The notes beneath the pieces are model-generated. The model was not told the DNA's origin, searched no databases, and worked only from the letters and a program-made list of their open reading frames with translations. A stretch of DNA of 30,193 nucleotides from an uncultured Verrucomicrobiota bacterium (GTDB lineage Bacteria > Verrucomicrobiota > Kiritimatiellia > RFP12 > UBA1067). Location: the NCBI GenBank assembly GCA_947305585.1, contig CAMZDY010000004.1:1-30193 (forward strand), written 5' to 3'. Of this stretch, positions 23,340 to 30,193 are shown one piece after another. The stretch's first letter is position 1. The number at the start of each line of letters is the position of its first letter. The position numbers and the translations under genes are program-made.

Positions 23340-24251
23340 ATGAACGCGAAATACAAAGGCGAGATCATCAGATATGCGGTGCTGGCGCTGGCGTCGCTGC
23401 TGTTGGCGGTGGACTACCGCACGTTCGTGTCGTGGGGCGCGCTCTATCCCGGCGGCGCGGCCGGTCTCTCCATGCTGGTGCAACGCCTCTCGCAGCTGGC
23501 GGTGGACTTTTTCGGCATCAAGTTCACCGTGCCGTTCGGGCCCATCAACCTGGTGCTGAACGCCATCCCGGTGTATATCGGTTTCCGCTACATCGGCAAA
23601 CGCTTCACGCTCCAGTCGCTTTACGTCATCTTCCTTTCCGGCTTCCTCACCGACCTCATCCCGGTGGACACCATCACCTCGTTCATTCCGGCGGCCGACA
23701 TGGCGCGGCTCCAGTCCGACCCGTTCGTCACCTCGCTGTTCGGCGGCATCGTGTTCGGGTTCGCCATCGCGCTCTGTCTCAGGTGGAACGCCACGAGCGG
23801 CGGAACGGACTTCATCGCCATCTATCTTTCCGAGAAGAAGGGACGCGAAACGTGGAACCTCATTCTCGGTTTCAACGCCATCATCCTCCTGGCGGGCGGC
23901 TACTGGTTCGGCTGGACCGGCGCGCTCTACTCCATCGTCTTCCAGTTCGTCTATCTGCAGGTGGTGCACCTCATGTACCGCACCTACCAGTATCAGACGC
24001 TGTTCATCGTGACCACCCGGCCCGAGAAGGTGTGCGAGGCGATCTACCGGCTCAGCCATCATGGCGCCACCGTGATGGACGCCAAGGGCAGTTTCAAGGG
24101 CGAGCCGCGGAGCGTGGTGATGTCGGTGGTGGCGGCGGACGACACCACCCACATCTATGCGCTGTGCAAGTCGGTCGATCCCGACGCCTTCATCGACACC
24201 GTCAGCACCTCTCGCGTAATCGGCCGCTTCTACCTCCGCCCCCGCGACTGA
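23340..24251 (+). CDS. YitT-family membrane protein (DUF2179 end)
   Basis: A 303-residue membrane protein with about five to six helices (for example 12-27, 35-55, 68-90, 140-160, 178-205) and a soluble C-terminal DUF2179 domain (about 215-300: TLFIVTTRPEKVCEAIYRLSHHGATVMDAKGSF in outline). GGAAGLSMLVQ and SGGTDFIAIYLSEKKG are the conserved membrane motifs of the YitT family, whose transported substrate is not established. ATG 23340 follows GGAGG. It is 18 nt after batA and is the last gene of the core block; no convincing terminator follows. Confidence 0.92.
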   Translation: MNAKYKGEIIRYAVLALASLLLAVDYRTFVSWGALYPGGAAGLSMLVQRLSQLAVDFFGIKFTVPFGPINLVLNAIPVYIGFRYIGKRFTLQSLYVIFLSGFLTDLIPVDTITSFIPAADMARLQSDPFVTSLFGGIVFGFAIALCLRWNATSGGTDFIAIYLSEKKGRETWNLILGFNAIILLAGGYWFGWTGALYSIVFQFVYLQVVHLMYRTYQYQTLFIVTTRPEKVCEAIYRLSHHGATVMDAKGSFKGEPRSVVMSVVAADDTTHIYALCKSVDPDAFIDTVSTSRVIGRFYLRPRD

Positions 24252-24302
24252 CGGTCGCTTGTTGGGCTGGAGTTGCGCTACGTCTCGCGCCTACTAACCA
24301 CT

Positions 24303-24323
24303 AGCACCTAGCACCTGGCACCT
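24303..24323 (+). repeat. 7-bp tandem repeat (AGCACCT)
   Basis: Three 7-bp units, AGCACCT, AGCACCT and GGCACCT, abut at 24303-24323, and a partial CACTAG precedes them. The spacer 24252-24361 holds no gene or clear terminator. Confidence 0.6.
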
Positions 24324-24361
24324 GCCATCCCCGGAGCGCCGTTATATAGCATATCAAGGCC

Positions 24362-24500
24362 GGGGAGTAAGAATGTCTAGGGCGGGGAGTAAGTGTTTCT
24401 AGGCTGGGGAGTGAACTAAAGTACTAGTACTTTAGTGGAAAGGTACTAGTACTTTAGTGGCAAAGTACTAGTACTTTAGTAGGAAAGTACTAGTACCTTT
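24362..24500. repeat. 22-bp array: GGGGAGT units then palindromes
   Basis: Three units with GGGGAGT begin at 24362, 24384 and 24406, exactly 22 bp apart, each of the first two followed by TCTAGG. Four palindromes with core GTACTAGTAC follow at 24421, 24443, 24465 and 24487, again exactly 22 bp apart; the full form is AAAGTACTAGTACTTT with a TAGTGG-like spacer. The two halves are slightly out of phase. Same design as the array at 4802 but with a different sequence and a period one base longer. It ends about 70 bp before the promoter of RNA copy 2. Confidence 0.9.
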
Positions 24501-24567
24501 CTTCACTCGTCCGCCCGGGGCTCTTTTATCCGCCCAACAACCGCCAACAGATTTTGGCACTTTCCGC

Positions 24568-24599
24568 TTGACGGAATGGCGAGAAATATGATATAATAT
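24568..24599 (+). promoter_or_regulatory. Sigma-70-type promoter of RNA element copy 2
   Basis: The -35 box TTGACG (24568-24573) and -10 TATAAT (24592-24597) are 18 bp apart. The 15-mer AATATGATATAATAT is at 24585-24599. The distance from the -10 to the conserved AGCATCTAA is identical in copy 1 (3 bp between). Confidence 0.85.
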
Positions 24600-24600
24600 T

Positions 24601-24870
24601 AGCATCTAAACGGGGAAATCCCCCCAAATCGATCTTTGCCATAGCCGGGAAGATGGGAATCTTTACCCGGCACGCGTCGCCACTGCGGGTGCAGGAGCGC
24701 GACATCAAATTTTGCAACGCTGCAAAGCGGTCGTTCTGAGGAATGTAGGAAGTTCTAGGAAGACGATACCTTGCAGAGAAAGTGCATATGCGCTTCCTCT
24801 CTTTGTGCTTCTTCCAAGGCCATTCCTACAGCCTCTCAGAAAGCACAAAGGGAGGTTTCTTTTTTGTGCC
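24601..24870 (+). ncRNA. Structured RNA element, copy 2 (unrecognised family)
   Basis: Homologous to 84-363. P1 GGGG 24612-24615 with CCCC; P2 GCCGGG 24644-24649 with CCCGGC 24666-24671, plus AAGAT/ATCTT around the same GGGA cap; P3 CTGC 24683-24686 with GCAG 24691-24694, with loop GGGT instead of ACAC; P4 TTTGCA/TGCAAA with loop ACGC (24711-24726); P5 TTCTGAG 24734-24740 with CTCAGAA 24835-24841, TGTAGGAA 24744-24751 with TTCCTACA 24823-24830, CCTTG 24769-24773 with CAAGG 24815-24819, and a tip hairpin near 24780-24795; P6 GCACAAA 24843-24849 with TTTGTGC 24863-24869 around a T-rich loop. In P2, P4, P5 and P6 the two strands differ from copy 1 and still pair. The next gene starts about 100 nt downstream. 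Confidence 0.8.
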
Positions 24871-24968
24871 AGATTGTGAACGGCAAAACTATAGTATCCT
24901 GCTGAGAACTGCGCCATTAGTAGGGTATTAAACAAGTTGGTGCGGGAACGAGGAAATCGAGGTGGAAA

Positions 24969-25232
24969 ATGACAGAATTGCTAGAAGAAAAGTTAATTAT
25001 AAAAATGTGCCTTAGTGGCGAACTAGATAATGCTGATGGTGGGTATTGTACCGAGCCAACTCGCACAGTAGCTCGTAAACTAATGGATAAAGGATTGATT
25101 ACGTATACGGAAGTTGAAGGCAAACTACATCACTTAAAGAACTTTAGGCTCACACAGAAAGGGCGTGAAAAGTATCTTGACGCCAATGACAATTTGAGGA
25201 CAAATTATGTCATTAAAGACTCCGATTATTGA
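24969..25232 (+). CDS. Small winged-helix-like protein
   Basis: An 87-residue AT-rich gene with ATG at 24969 after GAGGTGG. The pattern is that of a compact winged helix: helix LLEEKLIIKMCLSG, then TRTVARKLMDKGLITYTEV (a recognition helix and turn, about 31-49), and the wing and final helix FRLTQKGREKYLD (about 59-71). The phrase LTxKGREKYL is common at the end of MarR- or PadR-like wings. It could be a DNA-binding regulator of the neighbouring surface gene or an orphan accessory protein. It lies between RNA copy 2 and the BspA-like gene, 48 nt from the latter. Family not identified. Confidence 0.55.
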   Translation: MTELLEEKLIIKMCLSGELDNADGGYCTEPTRTVARKLMDKGLITYTEVEGKLHHLKNFRLTQKGREKYLDANDNLRTNYVIKDSDY

Positions 25233-25280
25233 TATCAAGGTTTAATTGCGTAACTAGCAAACGAAAGGAGAGGTGCGGAA

Positions 25281-28200
25281 ATGAGGGCGATAAAGAAGTT
25301 TGTGCTTTGCGGCGCGATTGTTTTCGCATCACTCCTTGCGCGTGCGGATACATGGACCGATCCAGATGCTGGAATAACTTGGACATATACTGTGTCAAAT
25401 GGCGAGGTATCATTAGGAGGTGCTTCATATAATTCGACAGCAATCCCAGCGTCTACATCTGGGGAAATCACAATACCTTCCACACTTGATGGATATGTAG
25501 TGACTAGTATAGGGGATTTTGCATTTGCGTATTGTAGTGGTCTTACGAGCGTGACAATACCCAATAGCGTGACGAGCATTGGAGATAAAGCGTTTTATGG
25601 ATGTATGCAATTAAGGATAGTTACACTTTCAAGTGGTGAGATTGATTTTGGCAATTATGCATTTTCAGAGTGTCCAGTGGAGGAAATACATATACCTGCT
25701 ATTAGTGATTGGCTCAATATCAGATTTCATTGTAATGGGGAAATGGATAATAATTATAACATGGTATTTGAATCCCTCGATAATCCGTTAGCACACAAGG
25801 ATAATTGCCGTATATTTATTGCAGGAGAACCGCTTACCGAATTAGTGATTCCGGAAGGTATTTCTAGCATTTCAGATTGTGCTTTTGCTTTTGGTCGTTG
25901 TGATAGCGATGAAAATAATGACTATTGGGGTAATAATTGGATAAGACGGATAGTTGTGCCCGAAGATGTTGAGTCGCTTGGGAGAGGTGCTTTTTCTGGA
26001 TGCTCGGGGGTTGAATCTGTTGAATTGCCAAGTTCGCTAAATAATATTGGCGATGGAGTTTTTTCAATCTGTAAAAGCCTTAAAAGCATTGTCATACCGG
26101 ATGGGGTATCGGATATGTGCGCTACCTTTCCTGGTTGTTCAAGTCTTACAGACATACAACTCCCTGCAAAACTATTAAATATTGGTGATTATACATTCCT
26201 AGGATGTACGCACCTAGAAAGTATTACTATTCCAGAAAGTGTTACCAATGTTGGTTGGTCGGCATTTCAAAGTTGCACAAACTTGGTTGGTATAACAATG
26301 CATGGCGACTGTCCTACAATTGGCTATCGCGCGTTTTACAACATAAATGTAAATTGCAAGGTGTATTTGCCCAGAGGCAACAATACGTATAATATTTCGG
26401 ATGGAAGATGGAATGGCATCATGGTTGAATACTTTGACGCCGCAGCGATACACTTTGATAGCACTGGTGGGGCTGAATTGCCAAATCGATATGTCCCAAT
26501 TGATAGTACAATTGGAAGGTTGCCAGTTCCTGTTAAAATAGGATATGACTTTGCGGGGTGGACCATAAATACTACAGACGAAACCATTATTGATGAAACT
26601 TTTATTGTTGCTGGCGATATGACACTTTATGCCAAATGGGTGCGAGCCTCAGATACTTGGAAGTATAGGAAGTCTAATGAAGGGATAACAATAACAGGAA
26701 TGCTAACCGTTCCTGTTGGAACAGTTGAAATACCTGAGTCAATAGGAGGTTGCGCTATTACTAGTATTGGTTATTCTGCATTCGCTGATTTTAGTGAATT
26801 GACCAGTGCTGTAATACCAAGTAGTGTCACGAATATTGGAGCTAATGCTTTTTATGGGTGCAGTAATTTAAGAAGCATTAGTATTATGGGTGATATGCCA
26901 AGCATCGGGGTCAATGCGTTTACAGGGGTGGATAGTTCTTGCGTAGTGAAAGTTGATATCGATTCAAAAGGATGGGACGTGGCCATTCCTGGAACATGGA
27001 ACGGACTTAAGATAGCGTATTTGCCGTGTGATATCGGCGAAGAGACCAAATGGAAGAGCAATTCAGCTGAGGAAGATTGTTGGACTGGCGAGGTGATAAA
27101 CGAGAGTAATTTCGACTTTGCGATTCCGGCGACGGAGAATCTGCCCAAAGGGTCGGTAGTGAGGATAAAGAAAATCGAGCTGGCCAGTCTGAATACCGAG
27201 TTTACGAAGTGGGATGCGACGACAAACAAAAGCGATCCGTATTATCTCTATCTGAACGGGGTGCGGTCGAATGCGGCCAATGGCGGAACGGCAACCTTGA
27301 GCGCGGAAGACGGTTATGCGCTAGAGTACGAGTTCGAGACGTCGTGCGATATAGTGGTGGGGAAGACATATCCGGCCGCGACCGGCAACTATATCGGGAG
27401 GGCGGGCAATGGGCTGGCGTTCCTGCACGAGAACGGCAACCTGTTGTATGGTAGCAATGCGGACCGGGCATCGGTCAAATACGTATGGATGGAAGGGGCG
27501 GATAGCGTAATTTCCACTACTACCGCCTGTGACATAACCGGCTCGAGCAATTGGTGTCCAAAGTACGAGATAACGGGCGAAGTAGTGTCGCTTGCGCCTT
27601 TGGCGTACGAATATACTTCGGTGTTCGCCAATCACACGATTACTTCGATCGATGATGGGTGGTTCAGGGGATATACCGGCTTTGCGGGTGGAACGCCGCA
27701 AAATTCGCACTTGCGGCTGGGGCCGAGCGCGGAATACAAGTTGGCGCTGCAGACGACCATCAACACCTTGCCGTACTTCAACGTAACGGCCAGGACTGGA
27801 GCGTTCTCGTTCGCGCTGTATGCGGACGTGTCGCGAATGGAGAGCGCGGAGAAGGCGGTAATGACGTCGTTCGGCAGCAATGGCGGGAATATCGCGGTGC
27901 TCTATAAAGCGGGCGACACGGTAGGACTGGCATTGGTGGATGCGAATGGCGAAACAATCGGCAGCGCGGCCGAGGTGGCGGCCCAGGACGGGTATCATCT
28001 CTACGTGGCGGAAGTGGATTTGGACAGTGGCGAGCTGGCGCTTTATCTGGACGACAACGAGGCGGAGATCGGCAATGCAGGCGGGGAGGTGACCTTAGGG
28101 GGCGGATTCCAGATCGGGTCCATTTACGGAAGTTTGCGGGATGGATTCGACTTCGGGGTAGATATGGCGATAGTGAAGATGCTGGGCTATGACGGAAAAT

Positions 28201-30193
28201 TGGGGGCGCAGGCGGTAAAGAAGCTTTCGGAAGAGTTTCCGGCAACCGACGGAACGCCATATTGCAAAGGCGAAAGCATCGGGGCGTTGCCCACGCCATA
28301 CAAGTATGGGCATACGTTTGTCGGTTGGAAGGACGGCGAAGACCGATTCGTGTTGGAGAGCACCGTTGTTAACGGCGATATGACGCTCGATGCGGAATGG
28401 CGCGAAGGCGCGTGGGTGTTCAATATCGTCGACGGCAAGGCGACTTTGCAGAGCGTGCCGGAATTAGGCGGCGAAGTGGTGATACCGACTTTCTATTGCG
28501 GATGCCCGGTGGTGGGCATCGGGCCAGGCGTGTTCGAGGGGGCGGAGGCGTTGACCGGGATTGAGATGTCGGGTTATGTCCGCACTATCGCCGGCAGGGC
28601 GTTTTACGGTTGTAGCAATCTCAAACGGGTGTTGATCATATTGAGAGACGATGATGAGTATTATATGTATCATGAAGAGTGGAGCATGGCCGATGATGCA
28701 TTTGAAGGGGTTCATGGAGATTGCAATATTATCAAGTTATATGATTGCACGGAGTATGGATGGGGTATTGGGTTTACTGGCGCAATTATGCTTAACGGGA
28801 ATACGGAATTGGTGATTCCGGAAGGAATCGATTCGATTGCCTTGTTTCCATTTGAACAATGCAATGAGGTGGTAAAAATCACCATTCCAAGTAGTTTGAC
28901 CATGAGCGGTGAATATGTTGAGTTGCCAAGACCATCAAAATGGGGCCATGAATTTGTTGGATGGAGAACCGAACCGGATGGAGGTGAAGTTGTAGTGGAA
29001 GGACGGTACATAGACGCGGACAAAATGCTTGCACTGGCAGGCAAATCCATCTATGCTTATTGGGAGCGGTTGGTGGTGCCGGCACCGACGATATCGCCGG
29101 AAGACGGTAGTACGTTCCGGGAGGATGTTTGCGAGGTGACGCTTTCGTGCGCAATGGCGGGGGCGAGTATCTACTATTCGGATGAAGGCGATACGCCGAA
29201 GATCAACGAGGACTATTTGTATACGGGGCCGTTTACGATCGATCGCACGGCCACGATCAAGGCGGTTGCCGTGTACGAAGACGTGAAGAGCGCGTATCTG
29301 GTGGCGACGCTGACCCATAAAGGGCTGACGCTACAGGAGGCGTTGGACCTGGGCGACGATGACGGGGTGACGCTGACGACCGGCGAGAATGCTTGGAGGC
29401 CGATTATGGACGAGGATTCGGCGACTGGCGGACATTCGGCGAAAAGCGCGACTATCGGCAATAAGGAAGAGTCCTGGCTGGAGGCAAGGGTGAATGGCGC
29501 GGGAACGATGACTTTCTGGTGCAGGACGTCGTGCGAGCACGATGAAGATGGAACTTTTACCTGGGACCGGCTCATGGTCTATACGAACGGGGTGGAAATC
29601 GCGGCGATACGAATGGATGGCGAAAGCGAGTGGGAGAAGCGCGAGGTAGTGTTCGGAAATAGCGGGGAAAATACGGTCAAGTGGCGGTACTACAAGGACA
29701 AGTCCGGAGCGGGAGGCGAGGATTGCGCGTGGGTGGATGGGATTGTGTGGATGCCTACCGGGAGCACTCCGTCGATCGAGGGTGATGACGGGGCGCAGAT
29801 AGTGGAGGATGACGGACATATTACGATTACGCCGAGCGACGACAAGGTGACAGTGGTGGTGGTTATCCCGGAGGGGGTGAGCGCGGACAAGGTGACGGTG
29901 CAGGTGACGGCAAGCGTGGAGAAGGTGAAGCCGAACGGAGCGGCCATTCAGGTGATGAGTGGTGGGCATGATGTGAGCGATTATGTGCAGCTCCCGGTAG
30001 CGGATTTGGAGGGGTTTGTGGACCTTGCGGAGGCAGTGGTGAAGCCGGAGATCGTGGAGGCGCTTTTGGTCGAGGACGACGCCGAGGTGTCGATTGGCGG
30101 GGAGGAGCCGCTTATCCGGACGGCCGAGACGAAGCCAGGGCTTACCTACCACTTCCGGGAAGGGACGAGTTTGGAGGCGATGCGGGCCGATAC
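25281..30193 (+). CDS. BspA-like LRR surface protein, partial at right edge
   Basis: An open frame of at least 1637 codons running off the window. ATG 25281 follows AAGGAGAGG (25264-25272). Residues 1-21 are a signal peptide (VLCGAIVFASLLARA). Modules in order: BspA-type leucine-rich repeats about 45-360 (pattern LxSVTIPxSVTxIGxxAFxxC); an InlB-type B repeat about 388-453 (GYDFAGW...YAKW); more repeats 456-583; a LamG/concanavalin-like sandwich about 607-973; an InlB-like unit 983-1043; repeats 1067-1207; an InlB-like unit 1208-1263; a chitobiase C-terminal-type domain 1265-1343 (PAPTISPEDGSTF...TIKAVAVYED); a beta domain 1346-1490; and an acidic region to the edge. It is a secreted adhesin or glycan-binding protein; base composition changes sharply inside the gene. 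Confidence 0.88.
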   Translation, partial: MRAIKKFVLCGAIVFASLLARADTWTDPDAGITWTYTVSNGEVSLGGASYNSTAIPASTSGEITIPSTLDGYVVTSIGDFAFAYCSGLTSVTIPNSVTSIGDKAFYGCMQLRIVTLSSGEIDFGNYAFSECPVEEIHIPAISDWLNIRFHCNGEMDNNYNMVFESLDNPLAHKDNCRIFIAGEPLTELVIPEGISSISDCAFAFGRCDSDENNDYWGNNWIRRIVVPEDVESLGRGAFSGCSGVESVELPSSLNNIGDGVFSICKSLKSIVIPDGVSDMCATFPGCSSLTDIQLPAKLLNIGDYTFLGCTHLESITIPESVTNVGWSAFQSCTNLVGITMHGDCPTIGYRAFYNINVNCKVYLPRGNNTYNISDGRWNGIMVEYFDAAAIHFDSTGGAELPNRYVPIDSTIGRLPVPVKIGYDFAGWTINTTDETIIDETFIVAGDMTLYAKWVRASDTWKYRKSNEGITITGMLTVPVGTVEIPESIGGCAITSIGYSAFADFSELTSAVIPSSVTNIGANAFYGCSNLRSISIMGDMPSIGVNAFTGVDSSCVVKVDIDSKGWDVAIPGTWNGLKIAYLPCDIGEETKWKSNSAEEDCWTGEVINESNFDFAIPATENLPKGSVVRIKKIELASLNTEFTKWDATTNKSDPYYLYLNGVRSNAANGGTATLSAEDGYALEYEFETSCDIVVGKTYPAATGNYIGRAGNGLAFLHENGNLLYGSNADRASVKYVWMEGADSVISTTTACDITGSSNWCPKYEITGEVVSLAPLAYEYTSVFANHTITSIDDGWFRGYTGFAGGTPQNSHLRLGPSAEYKLALQTTINTLPYFNVTARTGAFSFALYADVSRMESAEKAVMTSFGSNGGNIAVLYKAGDTVGLALVDANGETIGSAAEVAAQDGYHLYVAEVDLDSGELALYLDDNEAEIGNAGGEVTLGGGFQIGSIYGSLRDGFDFGVDMAIVKMLGYDGKLGAQAVKKLSEEFPATDGTPYCKGESIGALPTPYKYGHTFVGWKDGEDRFVLESTVVNGDMTLDAEWREGAWVFNIVDGKATLQSVPELGGEVVIPTFYCGCPVVGIGPGVFEGAEALTGIEMSGYVRTIAGRAFYGCSNLKRVLIILRDDDEYYMYHEEWSMADDAFEGVHGDCNIIKLYDCTEYGWGIGFTGAIMLNGNTELVIPEGIDSIALFPFEQCNEVVKITIPSSLTMSGEYVELPRPSKWGHEFVGWRTEPDGGEVVVEGRYIDADKMLALAGKSIYAYWERLVVPAPTISPEDGSTFREDVCEVTLSCAMAGASIYYSDEGDTPKINEDYLYTGPFTIDRTATIKAVAVYEDVKSAYLVATLTHKGLTLQEALDLGDDDGVTLTTGENAWRPIMDEDSATGGHSAKSATIGNKEESWLEARVNGAGTMTFWCRTSCEHDEDGTFTWDRLMVYTNGVEIAAIRMDGESEWEKREVVFGNSGENTVKWRYYKDKSGAGGEDCAWVDGIVWMPTGSTPSIEGDDGAQIVEDDGHITITPSDDKVTVVVVIPEGVSADKVTVQVTASVEKVKPNGAAIQVMSGGHDVSDYVQLPVADLEGFVDLAEAVVKPEIVEALLVEDDAEVSIGGEEPLIRTAETKPGLTYHFREGTSLEAMRAD

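Noticed and set aside
24362..24500. CRISPR array
   Set aside because: Units are 21-22 bp in total with spacers of only a few similar bases, no unique 30-40 bp spacers, and no cas genes in the window. The array at 4802 is rejected for the same reason.

Overview
The window looks like a chromosomal segment of a PVC-superphylum bacterium, most plausibly a Kiritimatiellota or Lentisphaerota gut-type lineage. This is inferred from four things: a 51-residue small basic protein of the verrucomicrobial/chlamydial type directly before argS, a very large secreted BspA-like leucine-rich-repeat protein with InlB-type repeats, an ECF sigma factor overlapping a membrane Ser/Thr kinase, and a reduced MoxR/DUF58/BatA cluster. 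The window has a GC-rich core (about 5.0-24.25 kb) between two AT-richer accessory blocks (1-4.4 kb and 24.6-27 kb).

Left accessory block (1-4438): a promoter, a structured non-coding leader of about 280 nt, then five genes on the plus strand. They encode two secreted proteins (one with a FlgT-N-like domain), a small membrane-anchored or secreted protein, an ECF-type sigma factor and a one-TM Ser/Thr kinase. The last four overlap by 4-8 nt and look translationally coupled. The gene-free stretch 4439-5017 holds an 11-bp tandem array and a 21-bp-period array of short palindromes.

Core block (5018-24251), all on the plus strand: argG-grpE-dnaJ-tRNA-Leu(UAG)-pyrB-metX::metW fusion-cysE-GH20-mtaB-recO-parvulin lipoprotein, then from a second strong promoter small basic protein-argS-dnaG-moxR-DUF58-membrane protein-batA-YitT. 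Most neighbours overlap or are separated by a few bases, which suggests long co-transcribed units. They combine amino-acid and pyrimidine synthesis (arginine, methionine, cysteine, carbamoyl-aspartate), protein folding (GrpE, DnaJ, parvulin), tRNA charging and modification, and DNA replication and repair.

Right accessory block (24252-30193): a 7-bp repeat, a 22-bp-period palindrome array, a second copy of the promoter and structured RNA, a small winged-helix-like protein, and a secreted BspA-like protein that runs off the right edge (at least 1637 codons).

The most interesting signal is the RNA element at 84-363 and 24601-24870. Single-stranded segments are nearly identical between the copies, while several helices have different sequences that still pair, so the two copies show compensatory change. 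Both copies start from a promoter with the same 15-bp box, and both lie 75-100 nt upstream of an AT-rich accessory gene. I do not recognise it as a known riboswitch or RNA family.
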